Assembly: GCA_964615935.1 (NCBI GenBank)
Contig: CAZTTG010000049.1
Location: 1-47,889, forward strand
Direction of reading: 5' to 3'
Length of the DNA: 47,889 nt
Origin: CAZTTG01 sp964615935
GTDB taxonomy: Bacteria > Planctomycetota > UBA1135 > GCA-002686595
The position numbers were made by a program, and so were the translations under genes. A model generated the notes under the pieces. The model saw only the letters and a program-made list of their open reading frames with translations, did not search any database and had not been told where the DNA came from. Positions 1-9,400 of the stretch are shown here, one piece after another. Each line of letters begins with the position of its first letter. Position 1 is the stretch's first letter.

Positions 1-945
1 GCCGAGGAGAACGCGAGGCCGATCCAGACCCATATCGACGCCTACATCCACCACCTGGAGCACGCCAAGCGGAGCCCGCGAACCATCGGTGACGCGCGCT
101 CGCACCTCGACTGGATCGTCGAAGCCATTCGGGCGGCCCGGCTGTCGGACCTAACCCTCGACAGCGTGGAGCGTGCCCTGAGCCTGCTGCAGTCGAAGGG
201 GCTGTCGGCCCGGACGGTCAACCACAGGGGCGGGTCGGTCTCGGCCTTCCTGAACTGGTGCGTGAAGTCGGTCCGGCTTGCCTCGAACCCCCTGCGGTTC
301 CTTCCGAAGCAAGTCGAGTCCATCGATCGGAGGCGGGAGCGGCGCGCCCTCGACCCGGAGGAGGTCGGCAGGCTGCTCGCCGTGGCCGAGCGCCACGGGC
401 GGAAGCTCTGGTACCTGATGGCCCTGTGGGCCGGCCTGCGGCTCTCGGAGCTGAAGCGGATCACCTGGGGCGACATCGACCTGGATCGCGGCGTCCTGGT
501 GGTGCGCAAGGGCAAGGCGCACCGGATCGACGAGGTCCCCCTCCGGCCCGAGCTGGCGGCCGAGCTGGCCCAGGCGCGCCCCCAGGCGGCCCTGCCCACC
601 GCCAGGGTCTTCCCCAGCCCGGTCCCGAACGCGACCCGCCAGGAGGACTTCCGGGAGGCCGAGATCGACCTCGTGAACGAGGACGGCCGGCACGCGGACC
701 TGCACAGCCTGCGGACGACCCTGGGGACGATGCTGGCGCGGGCCGGTGTGGCGCCCCAGGTGGCCCAGCGCATCATGCGGCACAGCGACTACCGGACGAC
801 GATCCGGTTCTACACCCGCCTCGGACTGGACGACACAGCCGCCGCCGTCCAGGGCCTGCCCTCGGTGGACGAAAAGGCCGAAACGAGCCCCCACCACAGC
901 TCCCACCAGTCAGGGGACGAGACGGCGCGATCGCGTGCGAGCTGA
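1..945 (+). CDS. Tyrosine recombinase / phage-type integrase, 5' end cut by the window
   Basis: This is a site-specific recombinase that would integrate or excise a mobile element through a 3'-phosphotyrosine intermediate. The open frame runs from base 1 with no start codon in view, so the N-terminus is missing; about 314 codons are visible. An N-terminal core-binding domain (SAM-like) is followed by the catalytic domain. The family residues are all present: Arg in GLRLSEL, Lys in KGKAHR, HSLR (the HxxR motif), His in MRHSDYRTT and the Tyr nucleophile in RFYTRLG. The stop lies about 80 bases from the 3' end of a tRNA-Cys gene on the opposite strand, the usual arrangement for integrases that use a tRNA 3' end as attachment site. 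It therefore most likely marks the right border of an island extending left of the window. Family call firm; activity inferred. Confidence 0.93.
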   Translation, partial: AEENARPIQTHIDAYIHHLEHAKRSPRTIGDARSHLDWIVEAIRAARLSDLTLDSVERALSLLQSKGLSARTVNHRGGSVSAFLNWCVKSVRLASNPLRFLPKQVESIDRRRERRALDPEEVGRLLAVAERHGRKLWYLMALWAGLRLSELKRITWGDIDLDRGVLVVRKGKAHRIDEVPLRPELAAELAQARPQAALPTARVFPSPVPNATRQEDFREAEIDLVNEDGRHADLHSLRTTLGTMLARAGVAPQVAQRIMRHSDYRTTIRFYTRLGLDDTAAAVQGLPSVDEKAETSPHHSSHQSGDETARSRAS

Positions 946-1026
946 TGCGAGACCCAGCCGGGGGTGCGGAACGCGGTAAGTCCGCCCTGCTGCGGGTACT
1001 TGCGACTCCCTGCTGGAACCTGCCGT

Positions 1027-1102
1027 TGGAGGCGGCACCCGGACTCGAACCGGGGAATCACGGATTTGCAATCCGTCGCCTTAGCCACTTGGCTATGCCG
1101 CC
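1027..1102 (-). tRNA. tRNA-Cys (anticodon GCA)
   Basis: Read on the minus strand, a 7-bp acceptor stem (GGCGGCA with TGCCGCC) closes a full cloverleaf with D arm, anticodon loop TTGCAAA (GCA), and T arm with TTCGAGT. The discriminator base is U, as is usual for tRNA-Cys, and the terminal CCA is encoded (1027-1029). The 3' end points toward the integrase gene, so the 3' half of this tRNA is the probable attB of that element. Confidence 0.95.
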
Positions 1103-1129
1103 CAGCTCCGCGTGGAGTACGGAGGCCAG

Positions 1130-1157
1130 AGCATACCCCGCGGCCGGCGGGCGTCAA
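1130..1157 (-). promoter_or_regulatory. Candidate sigma70-type promoter of the tRNA-Cys gene
   Basis: On the minus strand, TTGACG (1152-1157) is followed after 16 bases by TATGCT (1130-1135), about 27 bases upstream of the tRNA 5' end. The match to the -35/-10 consensus is good for such GC-rich DNA. It lies upstream of and divergent from the sulfatase-fold gene that starts at 1197. Confidence 0.5.
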
Positions 1158-1196
1158 GCGCGACCGGGGGCGGTAGACTCACGCCCGGAGAGGCCC

Positions 1197-2726
1197 ATGG
1201 CGCGACCCCCGAACGATCCCCCCCCCAGGCCCCGCGGCGCGACGTGGGTCGCCCGCCATCCGGGCCGAGCCGCCGCGGGTGGTCTCGGGCGAGGAGCGGC
1301 GGGGAGAGGGCCGCGGCTCGCCACCGCAGCGCTGCTCGCGGCGCTGGGAGCCTGCTCCGGCCCGGAGGGCGAGGCTCCCTCCCCGCGACACGTCGTCCTC
1401 ATCTCGCTGGACACGACCCGCGCCGACCACTTCGGCTTCCTCGGCCACCCCTGGGTCCGCACCCCACGGCTCGACGCCCTGGCGGCCGAGTCCGTCGTCT
1501 TCACCGACTTCCTCACGGTGGTGCCCACCACCCTGCCCTCCCACTGCTCCCTCTTCACGGGCAAGTACCCCCACTCCCACGGCACGCCGCGCAACGGGTT
1601 CATGGTGAACCGCGAGAACGAGATGCTCCCCGAGATCCTGCAGCGCGCGGGCTTCCACACCGCCGGCTTCGCGGCCTCCTTCGCGCTGCACAGCCGCTTC
1701 GACTTCGCCCAGGGCTTCGATCACTACGACGAGCGCTTCGACGTGCAGGCGGGCCAGGAGGGGGCCGATCAGAACCAGCGCTCCGCCGCCGACGTCACCG
1801 ACGCCGCCATCGAGTACCTGGAAGCGCGCGGGGTCCCCGAGCGGTTGTTCCTCTTCGCCCACTACTTCGATCCCCACCACCCCCACGCCGCACCCGCGCC
1901 CTTCGACACGGCCTACGATCCCAGGGGCGCCAGCGAGCTGCCGCCGGTCGACGCCCTGAGGGGAGCCTCGACCCTGACGCCGACCGAGAAGGGACAGGTC
2001 GCCCGGCGCCAGATGCTGCAGTACGCCTCCGAGGTGTCGTACATGGACCACCACGTCGGGCGGCTGCTGGACGAGCTGCGCCAGCGGGGGATCCTGGAGG
2101 AGGCGGTGGTGGTCGTGACCAGCGACCACGGCGAGGACTTCCTGGAGCACATGCCCGGCTTCGAGCACGGGCTCAACGTGTACCAGACCACCATGGGCGC
2201 GGTGTGCCTCATCCGCCTCCCCGGCGGCGAGCTCGGCGGGACGCGGATCCAGCAGACGGTCGCCAGCATCGACGTCCTGCCGACCCTGCTCGACCTCCTG
2301 GGGCTCGAGCCGCCGCCCGGGACGGAGGGCGAGCGCGTGCCGCTGCGGGGAGGAGCGCACCTCATGGCGTCTCGCACGCGCTTCGGCCAGGCCACCAAGC
2401 CCTGGGACCGCGTCGAGACCGACGAGCGCTGGACGAACCTCTTCAAGGCGCGCTTCGTTCGCCGGGGCCGCATGAAGCTCATCCAGACGCCCTACGAGGG
2501 GAGCGAGGAGCTCTACGACGTGGTGGCCGATCCCCTCGAGCAGAACGACCTGCTGGCCAACCCCACCCCGGAGGCGCGGGAGGCGGCCGCGCGCCTGCGG
2601 GTGGCCCTGGAGGCCTGGAGCGAGTCCGGGAGCCCGCTCCCCTCGCTCTTCGAGCCGGATGCGAGCGAGGAATCCCTCGAGCGGCTGCGAAGCCTGGGGT
2701 ACTTCGGAGAGGACGACGATGGTTGA
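1197..2726 (+). CDS. Sulfatase-fold (alkaline phosphatase superfamily) lipoprotein with Thr at the nucleophile position
   Basis: This 509-residue exported enzyme has the alkaline-phosphatase/sulfatase fold. A long Arg-rich N-terminus leads to a hydrophobic stretch and lipobox LGAC (Cys about 53), so it is probably lipid-anchored. Metal-site motifs are visible: ISLDTTRADH near residue 72 and TSDHGEDF in the C-terminal half. In the nucleophile motif (family C/S-x-P-S-R) the sequence is TTLPSH, placing Thr112 where sulfatases carry the Cys or Ser that becomes formylglycine. Known Thr-nucleophile relatives are phosphoglycerol and phosphoethanolamine transferases, so phosphotransferase or phosphodiesterase chemistry is as likely as sulfatase chemistry. 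The C-terminus ends in LRSLGYFG, a motif echoed in the two other Thr-type paralogues here. ATG 1197 follows a GGAG-containing ribosome site. The stop overlaps the next gene by 8 bases, so the two are co-translated. Confidence 0.85.
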   Translation: MARPPNDPPPRPRGATWVARHPGRAAAGGLGRGAAGRGPRLATAALLAALGACSGPEGEAPSPRHVVLISLDTTRADHFGFLGHPWVRTPRLDALAAESVVFTDFLTVVPTTLPSHCSLFTGKYPHSHGTPRNGFMVNRENEMLPEILQRAGFHTAGFAASFALHSRFDFAQGFDHYDERFDVQAGQEGADQNQRSAADVTDAAIEYLEARGVPERLFLFAHYFDPHHPHAAPAPFDTAYDPRGASELPPVDALRGASTLTPTEKGQVARRQMLQYASEVSYMDHHVGRLLDELRQRGILEEAVVVVTSDHGEDFLEHMPGFEHGLNVYQTTMGAVCLIRLPGGELGGTRIQQTVASIDVLPTLLDLLGLEPPPGTEGERVPLRGGAHLMASRTRFGQATKPWDRVETDERWTNLFKARFVRRGRMKLIQTPYEGSEELYDVVADPLEQNDLLANPTPEAREAAARLRVALEAWSESGSPLPSLFEPDASEESLERLRSLGYFGEDDDG

Positions 2727-4557
2727 GCCGCCGGGCTCGACAGAGGGCGCGGGTGGGGCGTCATCGGCGCCGCCGGCCACGCCGCGCGGGCGATGGTGGT
2801 GGCTCTCGGGCGTGGCCGTGCTCGCGCTCGCGATGCGGCTGGGCGCGCTCGCCGAGCTGGACCACCTGCCGGTCCTGACCAGCCCCTTCGGCGACGCGCG
2901 GGAGTACCACCAGGCAGCCGTGGCCATCGCCGCCGGCGAGCCGGCCGCGGAGGCTCGCTCCCTGAACGCGCCGCGCTACCCGGATCTGCTGGCGATCTGG
3001 ATCCGGATCCTGGGGGAGTCTCCCCGGGGGCTGGTGGTGGTGCAGGCGATCGCCGGGGCGCTGACGGTCCTGTTCGCGACCCTGATCGCGCGCAGGGTCG
3101 TGGGGCCGCGGGCGGGCCTGGCGGCGGGCGTCATGCTGGCGGTGTATCCGCCCCTGGTCTTCGCCGGCTGCTTCCACCTGGCGACGACCTGGGCGGGGCT
3201 GTTCCTCTTCGCCGGGATGTGGCTCCTGAGCTCCTGGTGCCAGCGCATCCCCTGGACCCTCGCCGGAGGGCTGGCCCTCGGCCTGGCCTGCCTCATGCGG
3301 ATGCAGCTCCTGCCGACGGCCGTGCTCCTCGCGCTGTGGCCCCTCGCGGCCCGGTGCCGGGCGGCGACCGTCTCGGCGTTCATCGGGCTGGCCGCGGTCC
3401 TGCTGGCCCTGGCCCCGGGTCTGCCCACGAGCTCGGGCATCAACTTCTACATCGGGAACGGTCCCGGGGCCACGGGCACCTACTGGACGCCCGAGCCGCT
3501 GCGGCCGGTGCTGCCCGACGCCTTCGGGCTGACCGGCCTGGAGGAGGCCTGCATCGAGGTGGCCTCGCGCGAGGCCGGACGGCCGCTCGACGCGGGCGAG
3601 GCCTCGCGGTACTGGTGGGGCCAGGGACTGGCCCACATGGGGAGTCATCCCCTCGAGGCCGCCGGCAAGCTCGGCTGGAAGGGGCTCCTGACCCTGGGTG
3701 CCCAGGAGATCTCCAACCACTTCAACTTCGAGGTGATCCGGCAGGAGAGCGCGCTGCTCGGCGCGGGGCTGGACCTCGGCACACCGGTCGAATTCGGGCT
3801 GCCCGCGGACTTCGCCCTGCTCGTGGGCCTGGCCCTGGCCGCCCTGGTGCTGCGCCCGCCGCGGCGGGCCAGCGAGCTCCTGTGGTGGGGGCTGCCGGTC
3901 CTGCTCCTGTCCCCCAGCGTGGTCTTCTTCACGGCCGACCGATTCCGCCTCCTCGCGGTCGTCCCCCTGGTCATCCTGGGGTGCGGGTCCTTCGCCGCCT
4001 GGGCCGGGGCGGCCCGCTCCCTGAGGCTCTGGGCGGTCGGATCGGGCGCGGTCGCGGCAGCGCTGTTGCACCTGCCCGCGCTGGACTTCAGCCACGCGCG
4101 CAGTCGCAACATCCTGGCCGAGATGTCGATGCAGGAGGGACGCCTCGAGCAGGCCGCGCGCCAGATCGCGCTGGCGAAGGAGGCGGGCGCGACCCCCATG
4201 ACCCACGACCTGGAAGGCCTGCTGGTGGTGCAGTCGGAGGGAGATCCCGGCCGGGCCGAGGCGGCCTTCCGCGAGGCCATCCGTCTCGATCCCCAGAGGC
4301 CGAAGTTCCGGCTCGACCTGGCGCTGCTCCTGATGCGCACGGATCGGCTGGAGGAGTCCCGGCGGCTGCTGGCCAGCCTCGTCGACGAGGCCCCGGACCA
4401 CGGCCGGGCCTGGTCCATGCACGGCTACGTGCTGCGGCGCCTGGGCCGCTTCCCCGAGGCCATCCGGTCGCTGGAGCGGGCGATCGCCGTCGACCCGGCG
4501 GACGCGGTCTCCCGCCAGCAGCTGGAGCGCGCCCGGGCCGGCGAGCGCGACCCCTAG
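2719..4557 (+). CDS. Polytopic membrane protein, GT-C (GT39/PMT-like) glycosyltransferase fold with C-terminal TPRs
   Basis: This 612-residue protein has about ten hydrophobic segments, consistent with an inner-membrane GT-C enzyme that transfers sugars from a polyprenyl carrier on the outer face. The acidic loop after the first membrane helix (PFGDAREYHQAA) fits the Asp-containing first periplasmic loop of the GT39/PMT class. Beyond about residue 460 the chain becomes soluble and contains tetratricopeptide repeats (for example AEAAFREAIRLDPQRP and AIRSLERAIAVDPADA). The start at 2719 lies inside the end of the preceding sulfatase-fold gene, behind GGAGAGGAC. Sandwiched between two such lipoproteins, it probably acts on the same surface glycan or protein. 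The exact donor and acceptor cannot be read from sequence. Confidence 0.75.
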   Translation: MVEPPGSTEGAGGASSAPPATPRGRWWWLSGVAVLALAMRLGALAELDHLPVLTSPFGDAREYHQAAVAIAAGEPAAEARSLNAPRYPDLLAIWIRILGESPRGLVVVQAIAGALTVLFATLIARRVVGPRAGLAAGVMLAVYPPLVFAGCFHLATTWAGLFLFAGMWLLSSWCQRIPWTLAGGLALGLACLMRMQLLPTAVLLALWPLAARCRAATVSAFIGLAAVLLALAPGLPTSSGINFYIGNGPGATGTYWTPEPLRPVLPDAFGLTGLEEACIEVASREAGRPLDAGEASRYWWGQGLAHMGSHPLEAAGKLGWKGLLTLGAQEISNHFNFEVIRQESALLGAGLDLGTPVEFGLPADFALLVGLALAALVLRPPRRASELLWWGLPVLLLSPSVVFFTADRFRLLAVVPLVILGCGSFAAWAGAARSLRLWAVGSGAVAAALLHLPALDFSHARSRNILAEMSMQEGRLEQAARQIALAKEAGATPMTHDLEGLLVVQSEGDPGRAEAAFREAIRLDPQRPKFRLDLALLLMRTDRLEESRRLLASLVDEAPDHGRAWSMHGYVLRRLGRFPEAIRSLERAIAVDPADAVSRQQLERARAGERDP

Positions 4558-4603
4558 CCGGTGGTGATCGGGTAGAATCCGATCCATCGAACGAGAGCAC
4601 CCC

Positions 4604-5977
4604 ATGCGCAATTCCGGCCTCCACCCGCGGACCTGGTCCCTCGGCCTGCTCCTGGCCCTGCTCGCCGCCGCCTGCTCGCGGCCTCCGGAGCGGCTCAACG
4701 TCCTCCTGGTGGTGGTCGACACCCTGCGCGCGGACAAGCTCGGCTGCTACGGGGGCGAGCGGGGGCTGACGCCCGAGCTGGATCGACTGGCGTCCGAGGG
4801 GCTGCTCTTCGAGCAGGCGTCCAGCCACGCGCCCTGGACCCTGCCCTCGATGACCAGTCTGCTCACCTCTCTGTATCCCCAGCAGCACGGCACCGGCGGT
4901 CGGCTCCCCACCTTCCGCTCCCTGGACCCCTCGGTGGAGACCCTGCCCGGCCTCTTCCGTCGGGCGGGCTACTCGACCGCGGCCATCGTCAACGTGGCCT
5001 TCCTGGGCCGGAAGTTCGGAGCCACCCAGCACTTCGAGCACCTGGACGAGGAGCACTACCAGAACAACCGGGAGGTGCGCGCCGCGGGCAGGACGACGGA
5101 GGCCGCCCTCGAGTGGCTGGCGGATCGCGAGGATCCCTTCCTGCTGATGGTCCACTACTTCGACCCGCACGCGGTCTTCGATCCGCCGCAGCCCTTTCGC
5201 CGGCGCTTCGCGGGTCAGCTGGATCGGGAGGACGATACCTGGATCTTCGGCACCCGGGCCCACATGAGCGCCATGCGTCGGGGCGAGCTGCGGTTGACCG
5301 AGCCCCTGGTCCGGCGCGCGGAGCTCCTGCACGACGGCGAGATCGCCTACACCGACGAGCAGATCGGACGGCTCCTCGAGGGCCTGGCGGATCTGGGGCT
5401 CGAGGGGTCGACCCTGGTCGTCTTCACCAGCGACCACGGGGAGGAGTTCCTGGATCACGGCGGCTTCGAGCACGGCCACACGCTGTACTCGGAGCTCACC
5501 CACGTGCCGCTCATCCTGCGCCTGCCCGGGGTGATCGAGCCGGGGCGGGTGGCTCGCGGGGTGGGGCACGTGGACGTGGCGCCCACCCTCTGTCGGCTGG
5601 CGGACGTGAGGACCGGACGGTACTTCTCCGGCCGGGATCTCCTGGAGTCGGGCGAAGCCGAGGAGGTGCCGCTGCTCGCGCACGGCAACTTCTGGGGTCC
5701 GCCGCTGACCAGCCTGCGCACGGCGGAGTACAAGCTGATCCTCAACGGTGGGGCCCCGGACGGCGCCCCCCAGCTCTACCGCTGGCGCGAGGATCCCCAG
5801 GAGGCGAACGACCTGGCGGCGACGCACCCCGAGCTCGTTCAGCAGCTCCGCGGGGCCATGGCGGAGCGCCAGATCGCCCTGGGTGAGGTGCTGCTGGAGG
5901 GCCAGGCGGTCCAGCTCTCCGAGCAGCAGCGCCGTCAGCTCGAGACCCTGGGGTACCTCGGGGGCGGGGACGACTGA
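4604..5977 (+). CDS. Second sulfatase-fold lipoprotein with Thr at the nucleophile position
   Basis: The 457-residue product begins with a clear lipoprotein signal (LLLALLAAAC, Cys24). It carries the metal-binding VVVDTLRADKLGCYG near residues 37-50 and TSDHGEEFLDHGGFEHGH in the C-terminal half. At the nucleophile site the sequence is APWTLPSMTSLLTSLYP, so Thr79 replaces the Cys or Ser of formylglycine sulfatases. The last residues, LETLGYLGGG, match the C-terminal motif of the proteins at 1197 and 40549. It follows the GT-C-like gene after 46 bases and probably belongs to the same envelope locus. Function is inferred from fold and context; true sulfatase activity is doubtful because of the Thr. 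Confidence 0.85.
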   Translation: MRNSGLHPRTWSLGLLLALLAAACSRPPERLNVLLVVVDTLRADKLGCYGGERGLTPELDRLASEGLLFEQASSHAPWTLPSMTSLLTSLYPQQHGTGGRLPTFRSLDPSVETLPGLFRRAGYSTAAIVNVAFLGRKFGATQHFEHLDEEHYQNNREVRAAGRTTEAALEWLADREDPFLLMVHYFDPHAVFDPPQPFRRRFAGQLDREDDTWIFGTRAHMSAMRRGELRLTEPLVRRAELLHDGEIAYTDEQIGRLLEGLADLGLEGSTLVVFTSDHGEEFLDHGGFEHGHTLYSELTHVPLILRLPGVIEPGRVARGVGHVDVAPTLCRLADVRTGRYFSGRDLLESGEAEEVPLLAHGNFWGPPLTSLRTAEYKLILNGGAPDGAPQLYRWREDPQEANDLAATHPELVQQLRGAMAERQIALGEVLLEGQAVQLSEQQRRQLETLGYLGGGDD

Positions 5978-6031
5978 GCGGCGAGGTCGCGCGGCGGATC
6001 GGGGTGGCTCCCGGCCAAGAGAGGGCTCCGC

Positions 6032-6276
6032 ATGGATGGGCTCATCACCGCGATCGTCCTCGTCATCGGCGCGCTGATCATCGGCGGCGGCATCCTCCTG
6101 GTGAGGAGGATCGCGCGGGCTCGTGCGGCTTCCACTTATCGCAGGCGTACATGGCCAGCCATCAGGTCCCCGCCGGCACCGGGCTCTACGCGCAGTACTG
6201 GATCCGCGACTCCGGCCTCCAGCCTCCCGACTGCGTGAGCTCCACGGCCGGGCTGATGTTCGTGGTGATGCCCTAG
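6032..6276 (+). pseudogene. Remnant joining a short membrane segment to the C-terminal tail of a propeller-type exported protein
   Basis: From ATG 6032 the frame encodes a start plus one strong transmembrane helix (residues about 4-25, IVLVIGALIIGGG and LLVRRIAR), then turns into low-complexity Arg/Ser/Pro sequence. From about 6120 the +2 frame takes over, without a start, and reads GLYAQYWIRDSG and GLMFVVMP up to a stop at 6274-6276. That tail matches the pattern of the last about 35 residues of the proteins at 42147 and 43031 (WAQYWSRDPG, then LTDALAFAI). The arrangement looks like a fragment fused out of frame by deletion or decay. A real 68-residue single-pass protein (6032-6238) remains possible. 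Confidence 0.5.
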
Positions 6277-6298
6277 GGAGGTCGCCTCCTCGCCTCGG

Positions 6299-6327
6299 TT
6301 GATCCAGACCCTCCCAGGGACTAGGGT
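6299..6327 (+). promoter_or_regulatory. Candidate promoter of the tRNA-Leu gene
   Basis: TTGATC (6299-6304) and TAGGGT (6322-6327) are separated by exactly 17 bases. The -10 ends 11 bases before the first base of the mature tRNA, a spacing suited to transcription of a stable RNA. The motif match is moderate. Confidence 0.5.
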
Positions 6328-6338
6328 TGCGCGCAGAA

Positions 6339-6425
6339 GGGGATGTGGCGGAACCGGCATACGCATCGGACTTAAAATCCGAGGCCCGCAAGGGCATCCG
6401 GGTTCGAATCCCGGCATCCCCACCA
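6339..6425 (+). tRNA. tRNA-Leu (anticodon UAA)
   Basis: The acceptor stem GGGGATG/CATCCCC encloses an 87-base class II tRNA with a long variable arm (GCCCGCAAGGGC region), anticodon loop with TAA and the T-loop TTCGAAT. Discriminator A and an encoded CCA (6423-6425) are present. The long variable arm and TAA anticodon identify leucine. Confidence 0.95.
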
Positions 6426-6435
6426 GGAACGAGAC

Positions 6436-6450
6436 GCCCCCTTCGGGGGC
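6436..6450. terminator. Hairpin between tRNA-Leu and the convergent kinase gene
   Basis: GCCCCC-TTC-GGGGGC forms a 6-bp GC stem with a three-base loop, 11 bases after the tRNA and 23 bases from the end of the oppositely oriented kinase gene. There is no T tract, but the position suits a bidirectional stop. Confidence 0.5.
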
Positions 6451-6472
6451 TGGCAGGACGCGCCGCGACGTA

Positions 6473-9400
6473 TCATTCGATCTCGAGCGCCCTCGCGGGG
6501 CGAATGCCGAAACTGCGATAGGTGCCGAAGGACCCCTGCTGGTTGTTGTCGCGGCTGGCCGAGCGCGCACGCTCGGCTGGATACGAGACCCCCGCGCCGC
6601 GGGCCGCGCGCAATGCCTCCGGATTCCCGGTGCCCGGCACCAGGCGCTCGCCATCTCCCTCCCGGACCGGCCGCTCGTAGCTCCCGAACAGATCCCGGCA
6701 CCACACGACCACGTTCCCGTTCATGTCGCAGAGCCCCAGGGGATTCGGCGGCTTCCGTCCCACCGGGTAGGGCCAGTCGCCCGAGTTGCCCTCGTACCAG
6801 CACACCGCATCCAGGTCGGACACCTGGTCCCCGGACCAGAAGCGGGTCGTCGTGCCCGCCCGACACGCGTACTCCCACTGGGCCTCCGTCGGCAGCACCA
6901 GGTTGGCCCACTCGCAGTACGCCGTCGCCTCGCCCCAGGTCACGCTGACCACGGGCTGCTTCGGATCGACGTATCTCTTCTTGCCGCGCTTGGGGTCCTT
7001 CCACGACCACAGCCGGGGCTCGCTCACCCCCGGATTGGCCTTCAGGTAGCGCCCGTACTGCTCGTTCGTCACCGGGTGCTTGCTCAGGTAGAAGCCCGAC
7101 AAGACGACCCGATGCTGGGGACCCTCGTCGTCCTCACGGCCCTCTTCGGTCTCGGGAGAGCCCATCAGGAAGCTCCCCGGCGCCACCAGGACGAAGGTCA
7201 GGCCGGTTCGGGGATCCCTGGCCACCTTCGGCAGACCGGCGTAGCCGGCCCCCGCCTCGCGCTCCGCGACCCAGCCGTCGGGGAAGCGCGGGCGCGCCAC
7301 GCGGTAGCGGAGCCTCTTCGAGAACGGGTTCCCCGCCAGGTCCCGCGCCTCCACCAGCGGATGCCAGGGGCCGGGATGCTCCGGCACGGCGAGGAGACCC
7401 GTGGCCCGCCGATCCTGTATCTGGAGGGCCGTGCTGCTCACCGTGACCGACTGGATCGGCTCGTCGAAGAGAAGCTCGATCGCGTAGGATTCACCCGGAC
7501 GCAGCGCCACCCCCTCCCGCGGATGGACCTCCGAGAGGTACGGACCCGACGAATCGGGGACGACCAGGAGGTACCTCAACGACACGGGGGTGGGGTTTCC
7601 CAGGGCGTCCTCGGCGACGCCCTCGAGAACCCATGGGCCCCTCGAGGAGGGTACCGGGACCTGCCCCACCGCCGTCCGGCCGCTGGGCTCCAGCACGCTC
7701 TCCTCCACCGAGGCCAGGCGGATCTCCTCGTCGAAGGTCAGGCCGAGCTCCAGCGGCGAACCGGCGAGGACCTCGGCTCCGTCGGGCGGATCCGCCGCCT
7801 CGAGGACCGGGCCCCCCGAATCTCGCGTGATCGTGAAAGAGGCTCGATCGAAGTTGCCCGCGCAGTCGGTGGCCACGATCTCGAACTCGCTGCCCCCTTC
7901 CTCCGTGAGGGCGACCCCTCCGAGCGACCAGCTTCCATCCTCGTTCCGGGCCAGGGGGGTGGGACCGATCAGGACGGAATCGGGATGATCCTCCGCGACG
8001 CGAGCGACGACGTCGAAGCTCGAGTCCCTCGTGCGCTCTCCCGCCCGCGGCGACAGGATCGTCACCTCGGGGTCGGTCGAATCGTGAACGACCACGATCC
8101 GCGTGGGCTCCGCGAGCCCGTCGGCGGACAGCTCGAACACCTGAGTGCGATTCCTCCCGAGGCCACGGGAGATCTCGAATCCTCCGTCCTCGTCGAGGGG
8201 GTAGTCGACGGGCTCGTCGCCGTCGTGGCTCAGACGCACGATGCCTTGCCGCGGCGTCTCGATGCGGCCCGAGATCAGTAGCTCGTCCACGAGCGTGTAG
8301 TACGGCCGCGCGGTCTCCGGCGGGGAGTCCAGGAGGATCCGGGGAGGTGCTGCGGGGACCGCTGCCGCCTCGATTCCCCCCTCCGTCCCGGCATCGATCG
8401 CGGGATCCTCTCCGCTTCCCTCCGGATCCCGGTCGCCCTCGCTCATCGGGGCCGTCTCCCCCACCACGCCGGCCCCGCCCGCGGGCTCCCCTTCGGGTCC
8501 TTCCGCGTCGGAGACGCGCTCGCCTGGCAGGACGCCCTCCTCCCCGGAGCCGGCCTCGTCCGGGACCGGGGCCCAGCCGTCGATCCACCGCCCGGCGACG
8601 AGGCCCGCCGCGGCGAGGAGCAGGACCGAGAGGGCGATCCCCGCTCGTCGCCACGACCTCGGAGGACGGGTCGCGAGACGGGGCCCCGTGCTCTCATCGA
8701 GCCCGATGGTCGCGGTCCCTCCTGACGGGTCGGCGCCGAGCCCTGCGGGCGATGCCAGCCGCGCCCTGATCGTCGCCAGCGTGGCCGCCGGCGGAGGGGA
8801 GACCAGCGTCCTCACGGGCCGGCCGCGCCCGCTCTCGGGATCCAGGATGGACGCCTCGTCGTCCTCCAGCAGGCTCTGGAGATCGCGCGCCAGCTCACCC
8901 GCGTGCTCGTATCGATCGCCGGGATCGCGCGCCGTGCACCGCGCCAGGATCTCCGCGAGCTCCGGCGAGAGGTCGGTCCGCGCGTCGCCCACGTCCGGGA
9001 ACGCGTCGACGCACACGCGCCGAAAGACCTGCTGCATCGCCCCGCCGGGGATCGCGTTCTCGCCCGCCAGCAGGTAGTAGAGCGTCGCTCCGAGGGCCCA
9101 GACGTCCGCCGCCGGGCCGACCGCCGAGCCCTCCTCCCACTGCTCCGGGGACATGTACTGAGGAGTCCCGATCATCCCCTGCGTCAAGGTGGCCGTGCCC
9201 TGCGCCTCCAGCGCCTTGGCGATCCCCAGATCCGCGACCTTCACCTCGCCCTCGTGGGAGATCAGCACGTTCTCGGGCTTCACGTCGCGGTGGACGATCT
9301 TCTTGCGGTGAGCCGCCGCCAGCCCGCGCGCGGCCCCGAGCACGATCCGCGCGGCCTCGGCCTCCGCCAGGGCTCCCTTGCGCTCGACCCGCTCCCGCGC

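Noticed and set aside
6473..7230. Treating the kinase C-terminus as the active formylglycine-generating enzyme for the sulfatases
   Set aside because: No catalytic Cys pair is visible in the expected segment, and the domain would be on the extracytoplasmic side of a kinase.
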